Position numbers and translations under genes: made by a program
Assembly: GCF_021390325.1 (NCBI RefSeq)
Contig: NZ_JAJUWU010000004.1
Coordinates: 1 to 64,000, forward strand
DNA: 64,000 nucleotides
From: Jiella avicenniae
GTDB lineage: Bacteria > Pseudomonadota > Alphaproteobacteria > Rhizobiales > Rhizobiaceae
Direction: 5' to 3'
Shown: in pieces, positions 10,895 through 19,791 of the stretch
Position numbering within the stretch: the stretch's first letter is position 1
How the letters are laid out: each line of letters begins with the position of its first letter
The notes under the pieces: generated by a model
The model's input: only the letters and a program-made list of their open reading frames with translations
The model's database searches: none
Told to the model about the DNA's origin: nothing

Positions 10895-11644
10895 TCAAGC
10901 CGCCGAGAGCTTCGCCATCACGGCGTCGTCGACCTCGAAATTGGCGTAGACGTTCTGGACGTCGTCGTCCTCGTCGAGATTGCCGATGAGCTTCAGGACG
11001 CTCTGGGCCTTTTCCTCGTCGACCGGGGTGCCGGTCTGCGGGCGCCAGATGGCGCGGACGCTCTCGGCCTCGCCGAGGGAGGCTTCCAGCGCGGTGGAGA
11101 CCTCGTTGAGGTCCTCGAAGGCGGTGATGATGGTGTGGCCGTTGTCGTCGGAAACGACGTCGTCGGCGCCGGCCTCGATCGCCGCTTCCATCACCGTGTC
11201 GGCGTCGCCCACCTTCGCCGGATAGACGATCTCGCCGACCCGGTCGAACATGAAGGAGACCGAACCGGTCTCGCCGAGCGCGCCGCCGGACTTGGTGAAG
11301 TAGGAGCGCACGTTCGAGGCTGTGCGGTTGCGGTTGTCGGTCAGGGCCTCGACGATGACGGCGACGCCGCCCGGGCCGTAGCCTTCGTAGCGGACCTCGT
11401 CGTAATTGTCGCCTTCGCCGCCGGCCGCCTTCTTGATGGCGCGGTCGATGTTGTCCTTCGGCATCGACTGGGCCTTGGCGTTGTTGATCGCCAGGCGCAG
11501 GCGGGGATTCATGTCGGGATCGGGCAGGCCGGCCTTGGCGGCGACGGTGATTTCGCGCGCCAGCTTGGAGAACAGCTTGGAGCGGACGGCATCCTGCCGC
11601 CCCTTGCGGTGCATGATGTTCTTGAACTGTGAATGACCGGCCAT
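10895..11644 (-). CDS. yebC: YebC/PmpR-family (TACO1-like) protein
   Basis: A 249-residue member of the YebC/TACO1 family. It starts with the invariant [19 protein letters not shown] and contains [10 protein letters not shown]-type sequence ([15 protein letters not shown]), [13 protein letters not shown] and an acidic C-terminal domain. Family members act as transcription regulators or as ribosome-associated factors that relieve stalling at proline runs; which applies here cannot be told from sequence. Length and start are standard. The usual downstream partner ruvC is displaced by the Uma2 gene. Confidence 0.95.
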   Translation of the reverse strand: MAGHSQFKNIMHRKGRQDAVRSKLFSKLAREITVAAKAGLPDPDMNPRLRLAINNAKAQSMPKDNIDRAIKKAAGGEGDNYDEVRYEGYGPGGVAVIVEALTDNRNRTASNVRSYFTKSGGALGETGSVSFMFDRVGEIVYPAKVGDADTVMEAAIEAGADDVVSDDNGHTIITAFEDLNEVSTALEASLGEAESVRAIWRPQTGTPVDEEKAQSVLKLIGNLDEDDDVQNVYANFEVDDAVMAKLSAA

Positions 11645-11756
11645 GCGGCACCTGCCCGTTTGAATGTCAGCGCTGAAACGTGACGGTCATATAAAAAATT
11701 CTCGCCGTGACGTCCAGAACGGTCGACGGCCTGTCGGCCGCCCCTCGGGCCGCTCA

Positions 11757-12794
11757 TCAAAGGAAGTCGCCGTCAACGAGGAGGTCGCTTCGCACCGGCC
11801 AGCGCTCGTCCTCGAAGCGGACGGCTTTGCGATAGGGGAAGGCGTCGAAGAGCGGCCGAGGGTCGAAATGAAAGAACGGCGCCTGACGTTCGCACCATTC
11901 CAGCACGCGATGCCAGTCGAGCGGTTGCGGGCGAGGCCAGGAAAAAGCCGGGACGGTCTCTCGATCGAGGACCGAATAAAAGTCCGCCATGCGATGATCC
12001 AGTCGATGGGTCTGGATCTCGGCGATCTCCATGTTCTGGGGACCGAAGGGCGCCGTGGCGCCGAGAAACAGTGCAGGGATGCCGAACGCTTCGGCAACGA
12101 CGATCCCGTGCAGCGACGTCGACAGGATCCGGCGGCACTGGCAGATCCTGCGAACGACTTCGGCGACACCTTCGACCGACCGCTCGGCGACGGGGTTGAT
12201 GAAGGTGACGCGCGCTGCGAGCTCCGGCGGCATGTCGTAGCGCCGCAGACCCGGCTTGAGCGATGCGCCGGGACGGCGCTCGCTCCATTCGGTCAGGTGC
12301 AGGACGAGCCCGAAATCGTGGACCTTCTCTTCGTTTGCGTATTCGGGCCAGATCTTGTTGGCGAACCAGCCGGGATCGCCATAGACGTCGGGAGCGTGGA
12401 GCCCGAGCGCTGCGAGGCGCTCTTTCGTCAGCCGTCCCCGGGTCGCGGCGACCCGAAACCGGGTGCCGGGCGGCAGGTGGTAGCCTGCCTCGTCGACGTT
12501 GGAGCCGCGCGTGAAGGTGTCGAGGCCCGTCCCCCAGATGCGAACCGTCCCGCCGGCAAAATTCTGAGCGATCGTGCCGATGCCGGAAAGGCGGCTCTCA
12601 GGTGAGACGAATGGCATTTTTCGTAGCCGCCGCCCCGAGATCGCGCTGACGACGATCGGGCTCAGCGCGTCACCAAAATTCACATAGGGCAGATCCGCGG
12701 GCATGCTCGCCCATGTGGCGTTCAACTCGCGCCTCACCTTTCGTCGCGAAATCTCGACCTGCCGTCGAACCTCGGCGAGAATGCCATGCTGCAA
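11757..12794 (-). CDS. Polysaccharide pyruvyl transferase family protein
   Basis: The protein resembles the PS_pyruv_trans family (ExoV/CsaB-like), whose members add ketal pyruvate to surface polysaccharides. Family features are YVNFGDALSPIVVSAISG near the N-terminus, IWGTGLD, YGDPGWF, and SLHGIVVAEAFGIPALFLG in the C-terminal half. The start is uncertain: no candidate has a strong ribosome-binding site. The TTG at 12794 is used, giving about 345 residues; the ATG at 12704 would begin just before NFGD, and a GTG at 12917 would give 386 residues. No other polysaccharide genes are adjacent, so the acceptor is unknown. It is divergent from the GFA gene. Confidence 0.75.
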   Translation of the reverse strand: MQHGILAEVRRQVEISRRKVRRELNATWASMPADLPYVNFGDALSPIVVSAISGRRLRKMPFVSPESRLSGIGTIAQNFAGGTVRIWGTGLDTFTRGSNVDEAGYHLPPGTRFRVAATRGRLTKERLAALGLHAPDVYGDPGWFANKIWPEYANEEKVHDFGLVLHLTEWSERRPGASLKPGLRRYDMPPELAARVTFINPVAERSVEGVAEVVRRICQCRRILSTSLHGIVVAEAFGIPALFLGATAPFGPQNMEIAEIQTHRLDHRMADFYSVLDRETVPAFSWPRPQPLDWHRVLEWCERQAPFFHFDPRPLFDAFPYRKAVRFEDERWPVRSDLLVDGDFL

Positions 12795-12955
12795 AAGCGA
12801 GATGTTCCGGTCCTTTCGATTGCAGGTCCACAGTGATCGAAGAGAGTGTAGATTTCCAGTCTGCGGCCCGGCAAACGAAGAGCGGGCGCCACGGCATCCC
12901 GCGGCGAGATCACGCACGAACCGCCGATTGGTCGGCGCAACGAGGAGGCGAGACC

Positions 12956-13447
12956 ATGACGGTGACGATGCCGTCGCTGCCGCTCACCGGCGGCTGCCAG
13001 TGCGGCCTGGTACGCTACCAGATCCGGGCGGTGCCGGCGATGTTCTATCTCTGTCACTGCACCGAATGCCAGAGACAAACCTCGAGCGCCTTCGGCGAGA
13101 GCCTGCGCTGCGATCCGGCATCCGTGACGGTGACGGGCGCGATGCGCACGATGCGGCGCGTGGCCGAAAGCGGCAGCGTGCGGCTGGGCGACTTCTGTCC
13201 CGACTGCGGCGTGCGCATCCTGCATCGCTCGGAAGGCGATCCGGGCCGACTGAACGTCAAGGCCGGCACCCTCGACGACGCCGGCTGGCTCGTCCCGGCG
13301 GGCCATATCTGGACGCGGTCGAAACAGGCTTTCGTGGCGATCGGCGAGGACGAACTCGCCTATCCGCAGGGGCCCGACGACGGCGGGGCGGCGCTGAAGG
13401 CGCGTTGGCGGCAGATGCTGGGAAACGCTGCGAGCGAAGCGCCCTAG
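12956..13447 (+). CDS. GFA (glutathione-dependent formaldehyde-activating) family protein
   Basis: A 163-residue protein with the zinc-binding cysteine pattern of the GFA/CENP-V fold: C14-x-C16, C33-H-C35-T-E-C38 and C81-P-D-C84-G. Members include the glutathione-hydroxymethyl-forming enzyme Gfa, but most are uncharacterised, so formaldehyde activation should not be assumed. The start is supported by GAGGAGG about seven bases before the ATG. It is transcribed away from the pyruvyl-transferase-like gene and converges on the BLUF gene. Confidence 0.85.
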   Translation: MTVTMPSLPLTGGCQCGLVRYQIRAVPAMFYLCHCTECQRQTSSAFGESLRCDPASVTVTGAMRTMRRVAESGSVRLGDFCPDCGVRILHRSEGDPGRLNVKAGTLDDAGWLVPAGHIWTRSKQAFVAIGEDELAYPQGPDDGGAALKARWRQMLGNAASEAP

Positions 13448-13547
13448 GACCTGCTGCCCTGCCCGGAGGCCGGCTCGGCGACGCGCGGGGCAGGGCCCGC
13501 GGCTCCTCGTCGGACCATGGGTTCGAACGCAAGGAAGGCCGACGGCG

Positions 13548-13967
13548 CTATGCCGCCCCGTCCGCGACGGTGCCGGCGTTGCGCCGTTCGGCATCGAGTT
13601 CGGCGAGGCTTTCGAGCGCGGCGCGGACGATCTCTTCGCGCAGTTCCAGCTCGCGCCGGCTCATCGCCATGCGGTCGAAGTCCGACCACATGATCCACCG
13701 CGACAGGGATGGCCCCGCCGCGCTCTGGTTGAGGAAGATACGGATGTCGGTGTGGCGCTTGTCGGCGATGATCGCCGTCATCAGGGTTTCGATGGCTTCG
13801 AGCGGGCCTTCCAGGAGCTGGATGAAGCGGTTGAACTCGTGGATCAGCATCCCGGTCACGGCGAGGTCGGCATTGCGCCGGGCGGCGCTCGCGGCGATGG
13901 CGCGGACGTCTGCGGCGGTGATGCCGGGGGCCGGGCGGGAGAGATAAGCGAGCCGGTAGACCGTCAT
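13548..13967 (-). CDS. BLUF domain blue-light photoreceptor
   Basis: A short protein of 139 residues made of one BLUF (FAD-binding blue-light sensor) domain and a C-terminal helical extension. The residues that define the photocycle are present: Tyr8 (LAYLSR), Asn32 (RRNADLAVTG) and Gln50 (RFIQLLEG), plus the Trp/Met pair in SRWIMW. There is no fused output domain (no EAL, GGDEF or cyclase), so signalling would go through a partner. The ATG at 13967 has AAGGA eight bases upstream; an in-frame ATG at 13976 overlaps that site. The nearest genes give no clear partner; the divergent neighbour encodes a secreted TPR protein. Confidence 0.9.
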   Translation of the reverse strand: MTVYRLAYLSRPAPGITAADVRAIAASAARRNADLAVTGMLIHEFNRFIQLLEGPLEAIETLMTAIIADKRHTDIRIFLNQSAAGPSLSRWIMWSDFDRMAMSRRELELREEIVRAALESLAELDAERRNAGTVADGAA

Positions 13968-14120
13968 GGATGCCATCCTTGCTGCCTGCCCGCCGCCGCG
14001 GCGATCCTCGGGTCGAGCGATAACGACAATATGACTTTGCCGGCGCCGCGCCAACTGGAGGAATGGCGGCGGACGGACGGTGATCGCACCGGAGGCGAAG
14101 GCTTGCGAAGGGAACGTCGG

Positions 14121-14738
14121 ATGAGAGGCATGGGTTTCGTCGCACGGGTCGCCGTCGCCGGCGTCCTTCTCGTCGCGGCCGCTTCGGTGCCTCCTGCGGA
14201 AGCCGGGGAGGCGAAAGCGGCTCCGTCCGGCGGTCCGCAGGCGGCGGCTACGGGTCTCGACCGCCTTTATGCGGCGCTGAAGACGGCGCCGGACGAGGCG
14301 GCGGCGCGGGCGATCGAGGATGCGATCTGGCGCCGCTGGATGGAGGCGCCGGACCTGCGAACCGCGGATCTCGTCCGCGAGGCGATGGCCCGGCGGGAGA
14401 TCTACGACTTTGCCGGTGCCAGAACGCTGCTCGACGAGGCGGTCGCCCGGGCTCCGGACTATGCCGAAGCCTACAACCAGCGGGGCTTCGTCCGCTTCCT
14501 GCAAGAGGACTACGACGGCGCGCTCGAAGACGTCGACCGGGCGATCGAACGCGAGCCGCGGCATTTCGCGGCGAGGGCCGGGCGGGCGCTGATCCTGATG
14601 CGTCAGGGCCGCCATCGCCTCGCCCAGGCAGAGCTCCGCCGGGCAGTCGAGATCCATCCCTTCCTGAAGGAGCGCGGCATGCTGGTCGGCGAGCCGGCGA
14701 AACCGTCCGAACCGCCGCGGCCGGGCATAGACCTTTGA
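14121..14738 (+). CDS. Secreted tetratricopeptide-repeat protein
   Basis: A 205-residue protein with a likely signal peptide (hydrophobic VARVAVAGVLLVAAASVPPAEA, cleavage after AEA) followed by a helical domain. About two to three TPR units lie at roughly 95-175 (DFAGARTLLDEAVARAPDYAEAYNQRGFV, then YDGALEDVDRAIEREPRHFAARAGRA). TPRs mediate protein-protein contacts; the partner is unknown. GAAGGGAA lies eight bases before the ATG. Probably periplasmic. Divergent from the BLUF gene with about 150 bases between starts. Confidence 0.8.
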   Translation: MRGMGFVARVAVAGVLLVAAASVPPAEAGEAKAAPSGGPQAAATGLDRLYAALKTAPDEAAARAIEDAIWRRWMEAPDLRTADLVREAMARREIYDFAGARTLLDEAVARAPDYAEAYNQRGFVRFLQEDYDGALEDVDRAIEREPRHFAARAGRALILMRQGRHRLAQAELRRAVEIHPFLKERGMLVGEPAKPSEPPRPGIDL

Positions 14739-14926
14739 GGCCACCGCCACTGTCGGCCGCCGTCTCCAGTCGCGACGAGGACCGTCCTCGGTCGATGCGA
14801 GGGCAATGACGGGTAATTGAGTTTGGCCGGCGCCCGGCTGACTGTAGCGTCGACAACGGGTCGGTCGCCGTCGTCGCGGCGTCTTCGTGATCCGACCCGC
14901 GAAGCGAAACTGCCGGAGGGTTCGCC

Positions 14927-15766
14927 GTGCGTCTCACCTCGTTCGGATCGATCGCCATTCTCTGCGTCGCCGGCATCGCCGGCCGGGCCGAGGCGCAGCC
15001 GGCCGGCGCTCCGAACGAACGGCCGAGCCAGTGCCGCGCGATCGCCAGCCTGATGCCGCAGGCGACCTTCGCGCAGTTTTCCGGCGGCGAGCGCGGTCTG
15101 TTCCAGAATCCGCAGGGCGATCAGTCCGTCAGGATCACCTACGTCACCCATGCGACCTTCCTGATCGAGAGCCCGCAGGGCGTCGTCGCGGCGACCGACT
15201 TCGCCGGCTATGCCGGGCCGGCCGTTCCGGACATCGTGACGATGAACAAGGCCCATTCGTCCCACAACACGCCCTATCCGGACCCGGCGATCCAGCACGT
15301 GCTGCCGGGCTGGAATCCGGACGGCGACGGCCCGGTGCATCATGCGGTGACCGTGGGCGACATGTTCGTGCGCAACGTTTCCACCGACATCCGCTCATGG
15401 GGCGGGGCGATGGAGGCCGACGGCAATTCGATCTTCATCTTCGAGGTGGCGGGGCTGTGCATCGGGCATCTCGGCCATCTTCACCACACGCTGACGGACG
15501 AGGACTATGCCGCGATCGGCCGCCTGGACGTCCTGATGGTTCCGGTCGACGGCGGCATGACCATGAGCCAGGCCGGGATGGGCGAGATCACCGAGCGGCT
15601 GCATTCGCGGATCGTCCTGCCCATGCATCGCTTTCGCGGACCGATCGACCGGTTTTTGGAAAAGCTGCCGGACTTCGCGGTGGAATGGCCGCGCGAGGAC
15701 AGCTTCACCGTCTCGGTGAAGACCCTGCCGGACCGTCCGACGGTAATCGTCCTGCCCGGGGTCTGA
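14927..15766 (+). CDS. Exported MBL-fold metallohydrolase, UlaG-like
   Basis: A 279-residue protein with an N-terminal signal peptide (FGSIAILCVAGIAGRAEA) and a metallo-beta-lactamase-like fold. Features are THATFLIESPQGVVAATDF near 80-100, NKAHSSHNTPYPDP with candidate metal-binding His residues, GLCIGHLGHLHHTLTDE, DVLMVPVDGG and PMHRF near the C-terminus. This pattern matches the UlaG/RomA-like branch rather than the HxHxDH beta-lactamases. The substrate is not predictable. The start is a GTG with GGAGGG eight bases upstream. The preceding 188-base gap and the lack of overlap suggest its own promoter. Confidence 0.8.
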   Translation: MRLTSFGSIAILCVAGIAGRAEAQPAGAPNERPSQCRAIASLMPQATFAQFSGGERGLFQNPQGDQSVRITYVTHATFLIESPQGVVAATDFAGYAGPAVPDIVTMNKAHSSHNTPYPDPAIQHVLPGWNPDGDGPVHHAVTVGDMFVRNVSTDIRSWGGAMEADGNSIFIFEVAGLCIGHLGHLHHTLTDEDYAAIGRLDVLMVPVDGGMTMSQAGMGEITERLHSRIVLPMHRFRGPIDRFLEKLPDFAVEWPREDSFTVSVKTLPDRPTVIVLPGV

Positions 15767-15970
15767 CCGCGGCGCCGGGTCTTCCGCCGTGCGGCGCCGA
15801 CATCATGCCGCGCTTGCCAGCCCCCGGCGACGGGTCTATGGCAACATTGCAAGATTTCCTTAGTGAATCTCTCCCTCCCGGCTCTCGACCGCCGCGCCCG
15901 CGTCGTTCCGGTCGATCCGGGGCAGTCGCCGCGGGGTGCCATCGCGCCACGGCCATCACCGGTTTGCCCA

Positions 15971-17482
15971 ATGCCCGAGACCCCGGCGCTCCGCCGTCCC
16001 CTCATCGTCGCCGCGATCATGGCGGCCATGGCGATGATCTCCATCGAGGCGACCATCGTCTCGACGGCGATGCCGCAGATCGCCGGCCAGCTCGGTGATC
16101 TGCATCTTTATTCCTGGGTCTTCTCCGCCTTCCTCCTCGCCCAGACCGCGATGACCGTCGCCTTCGGCAAGCTCGCAGATCTCTATGGCCGCCGGCCCAT
16201 ACTTTTGATCGGCATCGCCATCTTCCTCGCCGGCTCGCTGCTCTGCGGCTTCGCCTGGTCGATGCCCTCGCTGATCGTCTTCCGGCTGATCCAGGGCGTC
16301 GGCGCCGGCGCCATCCAGCCGGTGGCGCTGACCGTCGTCGGCGACATGTATTCGGTCGAGGAACGCGGTAAGGTGCAGGGCTATCTCGCCAGCGTCTGGG
16401 GCGTGTCCTCGGTGGCGGGGCCGCTCGCCGGCGGCCTGATCATCCAGCATCTCTCCTGGGCCTGGATCTTCTGGATCAACATTCCGATCGGCATTCTCGC
16501 CGCCGCGGGTTTCGTCGCCTTTCTCAACGAGGGCATCACCCGCGAGAAGCGCAAGGTCGACGTCCTCGGCGCCGGCCTCTTCGCGGTCTCGGTCGCAGCC
16601 CTGATGGTCGCGCTGACGGAGATCGGGTCCTCCACCGTCACGGTCGCCGCGGCGCTCGCCGTTGCGCTGGCGGCCGGCGTTCTCTTTCTCGCGCAGGAGC
16701 GACGGGTGAGGGATCCGATGATGGATCTCGGCCTGTGGCTGCGCCGCGTCATCGCCACGGCCAACGTCGTGACGCTGCTCAGCGGCATGACGATCATCGG
16801 GCTGACCACCTTCCTGCCGATGTACGTCCAGGGCGTTCTCGGCCAGACGCCGCTCGTCGCCGGCTTCACCCTGACGGTGATGGTGCTCGGCTGGCCGATC
16901 GGGGCGACCGTGGCGGCGAAGAACTTCAAGCGTTTCGGCCTCAGGCCCATCCTGCTCCTCGGCGCCGCGCTGCTGCCGATCGGCGCCAGCGTCTTCCTCT
17001 TTCTCGGCCCCGGCGCATCGCCCGTCTTCGCCGGTTTCGGCTCGCTGATCGTCGGCTTCGGCATGGGCTTTCTCAGCAATGCCGCGATCGTCATCGTGCA
17101 GAGTTCGGTCGGCTGGAGCGAGCGGGGCGCGGCCACCTCGTCGAACATCTTTTCGCGCAATCTCGGCTCGACCCTCGGGGCGACGGCGCTGGGCGCCGTC
17201 TTCAATCTCAGCCTCGCCAGCGGCGGCGGCGGCGCCCTGCCAGCGAGCCTCGACAGGATCCAGGCGCTGCTGGAACGGCCGGGCGCCATCGCCGCCGATC
17301 CGCAGACGCAAGAGGCGCTCGCCCACTCCCTGCATCTCACCTTCTGGGCGATGTTCTGCGTGGCGGCCCTGACCTTCGCCCTGGCACTACTGGTGCCCAA
17401 GGCGAGGGCCGCGGCGGCGACCGTGCGGGTGCCCGAGGAGGCGGCCGGCGTGCCGGAGGCGGTGCCGACGCCGGAGGCATAG
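15971..17482 (+). CDS. MFS transporter, DHA2 (EmrB/QacA-type) drug exporter
   Basis: A membrane protein of 503 residues with about 14 predicted transmembrane segments, as in the DHA2 family of proton-coupled drug exporters. Family motifs are IEATIVSTAMPQIAGQLG in TM1, motif A as GKLADLYGRRP after TM2, and the motif-C-like GPLAGGLI in TM5. A hydrophilic region with a Gly run (SGGGGALP) precedes the last segment. The ATG at 15971 (MPETPALRRP) is preferred; a GTG at 15863 would add an unlikely Pro/Arg-rich extension. No regulator or membrane-fusion partner is adjacent, so the substrate is unknown. Confidence 0.9.
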   Translation: MPETPALRRPLIVAAIMAAMAMISIEATIVSTAMPQIAGQLGDLHLYSWVFSAFLLAQTAMTVAFGKLADLYGRRPILLIGIAIFLAGSLLCGFAWSMPSLIVFRLIQGVGAGAIQPVALTVVGDMYSVEERGKVQGYLASVWGVSSVAGPLAGGLIIQHLSWAWIFWINIPIGILAAAGFVAFLNEGITREKRKVDVLGAGLFAVSVAALMVALTEIGSSTVTVAAALAVALAAGVLFLAQERRVRDPMMDLGLWLRRVIATANVVTLLSGMTIIGLTTFLPMYVQGVLGQTPLVAGFTLTVMVLGWPIGATVAAKNFKRFGLRPILLLGAALLPIGASVFLFLGPGASPVFAGFGSLIVGFGMGFLSNAAIVIVQSSVGWSERGAATSSNIFSRNLGSTLGATALGAVFNLSLASGGGGALPASLDRIQALLERPGAIAADPQTQEALAHSLHLTFWAMFCVAALTFALALLVPKARAAAATVRVPEEAAGVPEAVPTPEA

Positions 17483-17542
17483 CCGGCTTCGAAGCGTTGG
17501 CGGATGCCGGTGCCGGCCGATCCATCGCGCCGTCGCCGCGAT

Positions 17543-17563
17543 GCCCCGCCGTTGCGGCGGGGC
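17543..17563. terminator. Bidirectional hairpin between the MFS and SNase-like genes
   Basis: GCCCCGCCG (17543-17551) pairs with CGGCGGGGC (17555-17563) around a TTG loop. It lies between convergent genes. There is no long T-tract, so termination is inferred from position and stem strength. Confidence 0.6.
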
Positions 17564-17589
17564 GGCTGCGTGTCAGCAGCCTGATGGGT

Positions 17590-18210
17590 TCATCGTCCGC
17601 ACCACACGTTGCCGCGGTTCGGCCAGGGCTGTGCCAGGCCTTCGGCCATCAGCACGGCGCCGGCGTCGCGGCCATCCGACAGGGTGATGGTGACGAGTTC
17701 GCGGCCATATCGGTCGTGGCCGTCGCCGTCGAGATCGTAACCCGCCGCAAGCAGCGCCTGCAGGCGGCGGGTGGCCTGACGGCCGATGGTTCTTTCGCGC
17801 GGGCACTCGGGGCGGGAGATCTCCGGCGCGTCGATGTTCACGAGGCGCCATTTGGTCCCGCCGGCCCAGCCGGTGTCGCCGTCGACGAGGCACGTGTGAC
17901 GCTTGCCCTGACCGCAAAGGGGCAGGGCGCCCCAGCGCGCCGCGGTCCGCGGCCCCTCCTCGGCCGCGCCGATCGGCGGAACCCGGAGATCGAGCATCGC
18001 CACCTGCCGCTCGATGGCCGCAAAGGCGGCGTCGAGCGCGCCGTTCTCCTGCACCTTGCCGAGAACGAGCGCGCCGGCGAAGACCACCGCGACCACCAGA
18101 GCGTCGCCGGCCAGGCGGGGAATCGAGAGCCCGCGGGCGCGGCGCCGGCGCGCCGGGCGTCGGCGAGCGGAGGGACCGGTTCGGACGAATTGGGACGGTG
18201 CGTTGCGCAT
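17590..18210 (-). CDS. Membrane-anchored thermonuclease-like (SNase) protein
   Basis: A 206-residue protein with a very basic Arg-rich N-terminus, one transmembrane segment (about 34-52, LAGDALVVAVVFAGALVLG) and a C-terminal staphylococcal-nuclease-like domain. That domain has VDGDT, a RLVNIDAPE core with catalytic-type Arg and Glu, and DRYGRELV. Such proteins are common in Hyphomicrobiales and could act on DNA or RNA, or have lost activity. The arrangement suggests a domain outside the inner membrane held by an N-terminal anchor. The start at 18210 is the first ATG of the frame; GC-rich Arg codons make a later start possible. Confidence 0.75.
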   Translation of the reverse strand: MRNAPSQFVRTGPSARRRPARRRRARGLSIPRLAGDALVVAVVFAGALVLGKVQENGALDAAFAAIERQVAMLDLRVPPIGAAEEGPRTAARWGALPLCGQGKRHTCLVDGDTGWAGGTKWRLVNIDAPEISRPECPRERTIGRQATRRLQALLAAGYDLDGDGHDRYGRELVTITLSDGRDAGAVLMAEGLAQPWPNRGNVWCGR

Positions 18211-18534
18211 GACCGCAGGTTGCGGCCGCCCGGTCGCCAGGCCGTGAAAGCATTCCGTAAGATTTTATGCATCGGACGGATTTTCCGTGCAGCTTGCAAT
18301 CGCGCATCGCCGGGTGTCAGGGCAATCGCTTGAAGGCGAGTGCCGTCGGCGACGCTTCGATCTCCCTCTTTACGGAGGAGATGCATGGCAAGCCCGAGGG
18401 AGTGTCCCGCTATCGTCCGATGGTCCGGCGCGAGTGCACCCGCCTGTCGGCATTTCTCCGCAAGGGCGAAATCGGGCCGATCGCCAGCCCGGCCCCTTGC
18501 TTCAAGCGAGCGCCCTGCGATGCGTGCCGCCGCC
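18211..18534. other. Gap of 324 bases with no recognised gene
   Basis: Lies between the start of the SNase-like gene and the end of the sensor kinase gene, both on the minus strand. It contains a short AT-richer stretch (around 18245-18290) that may carry the SNase-like gene promoter. I see no conserved RNA, repeat or credible small gene. Confidence 0.5.
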
Positions 18535-19791
18535 TCAGCCCGCGGCGAGCGGCAGGCGGATCAGCTGTTCGAGGCCGCCCTCCGGCCGGTTGGATATCGC
18601 GATCGTGCCGCCGGCCTGATCGACGATCTCCTTGGCGATCGCCATGCCGAGCCCGGCGCCGGGCTTCAGCTTGCGGCGGCCGGGGTCGACCCGGAAGAAC
18701 GGCTCGAAGGCGCGTTCGAGCAGCGCTTCGGGAATGCCCGGGCCGTCGTCGACGATCCCGATCTCGGCGAAGCCACCCCGCCTTGCGAGCGACAGCCGCG
18801 CCGCGCCGCCATGGACGGCGGCATTCTCCATGAGATTGCGCAAGGCGCGCTTCAGCGCCAGCGGCCGGGCCGAAACGGTGAGATCGACGGTCGCGGGGCC
18901 CGGCGGCGCGACGGTATGGCCGAGGTCCGCCAGCTCGCCGACGATTTCCTGAAGCAGAGGCCTCAGCCGGACCGGCTCGTTCGCCTGGGGCTCGACCTCC
19001 TCGCGCACCAGCCGGATGGCGCTGTCGGCGATGCGGTCGAGTTCCTCCAGATCCTTCAGCCAGGTCTCGCGTTCGTCGTCCGGCAGGAATTCGGCGCGCA
19101 GGCGCATGCGCGTCATCGGCGTCCTGAGGTCGTGGCCGGCGGCGGCGACGAGGCGCATGCGGCTTTCGACGGCGGCGCGCACCCGTCCCGTCAGCCGGTT
19201 CAGCGCCGAGGCCGTGGCGCGCACCTCGGCCGGACCGTCCTCGGGGACATGGGCCGGCAGGCCGTCCGGCCCGACGGTCGAGACCGCTTCGTCCAGGATG
19301 ACCAGCGGCCGGGTCATCTTGGTGGCCGCGAAGATCGAGATCGCCGCGACGCCGACGGCCAGCACCGTCATGTAGGTGACGAAGCCGAGCAGACCCCGCG
19401 GCGGAAAGCCGGGATAGGGCAGATAGGCCCAGCGCCCCGGCTCGACCTCGAAGGCGATCTGGCGGGTGCGCGCCTGGGGGTCGCCGACGATCCGCACCGG
19501 AATGCTGAGGCCCCGGGCGGCGAGGGCCTCGCTGATGCCGAGGCCGTCGCGCACCAGGACGTCCGGCTCGCTCGTCGGCATCCTGCCGATGGTGACGCCG
19601 AGACGTTCGGCGGCGCCGGGGTCTTCCTGCAGAACGGCCGCGACGATGCGCACCTCCTCGGCGAAGGTGGCGCGGAAACTGTCGCGGTCGGGCCGGTCGA
19701 GCATGGTCAGCGAAACCAGCGCCGCGAGGGCGACGACGCCGAGGACGGAGGCGAGAAGAAGCAAAGCGAGGCGAAACCGCAGGGACTTCAC
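18535..19791 (-). CDS. Sensor histidine kinase, EnvZ/CpxA type
   Basis: An inner-membrane kinase of 418 residues. It has TM1 (about 8-30), a periplasmic sensor loop (31-133), TM2 (about 134-156), a HAMP domain (157-210), a HisKA dimerisation domain with His220 in AAAGHDLRTPMTRMRLRAEFL, and a HATPase_c domain with N-box NLMENAAVHG and G-box DDGPGIP. The G2 box is GAGLGMAIAKEI. It should autophosphorylate His220 and pass phosphate to the response regulator encoded immediately upstream; the two genes overlap by four bases. The signal is probably envelope stress or metal, inferred only from the divergent Spy-like gene. Confidence 0.93.
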   Translation of the reverse strand: MKSLRFRLALLLLASVLGVVALAALVSLTMLDRPDRDSFRATFAEEVRIVAAVLQEDPGAAERLGVTIGRMPTSEPDVLVRDGLGISEALAARGLSIPVRIVGDPQARTRQIAFEVEPGRWAYLPYPGFPPRGLLGFVTYMTVLAVGVAAISIFAATKMTRPLVILDEAVSTVGPDGLPAHVPEDGPAEVRATASALNRLTGRVRAAVESRMRLVAAAGHDLRTPMTRMRLRAEFLPDDERETWLKDLEELDRIADSAIRLVREEVEPQANEPVRLRPLLQEIVGELADLGHTVAPPGPATVDLTVSARPLALKRALRNLMENAAVHGGAARLSLARRGGFAEIGIVDDGPGIPEALLERAFEPFFRVDPGRRKLKPGAGLGMAIAKEIVDQAGGTIAISNRPEGGLEQLIRLPLAAG

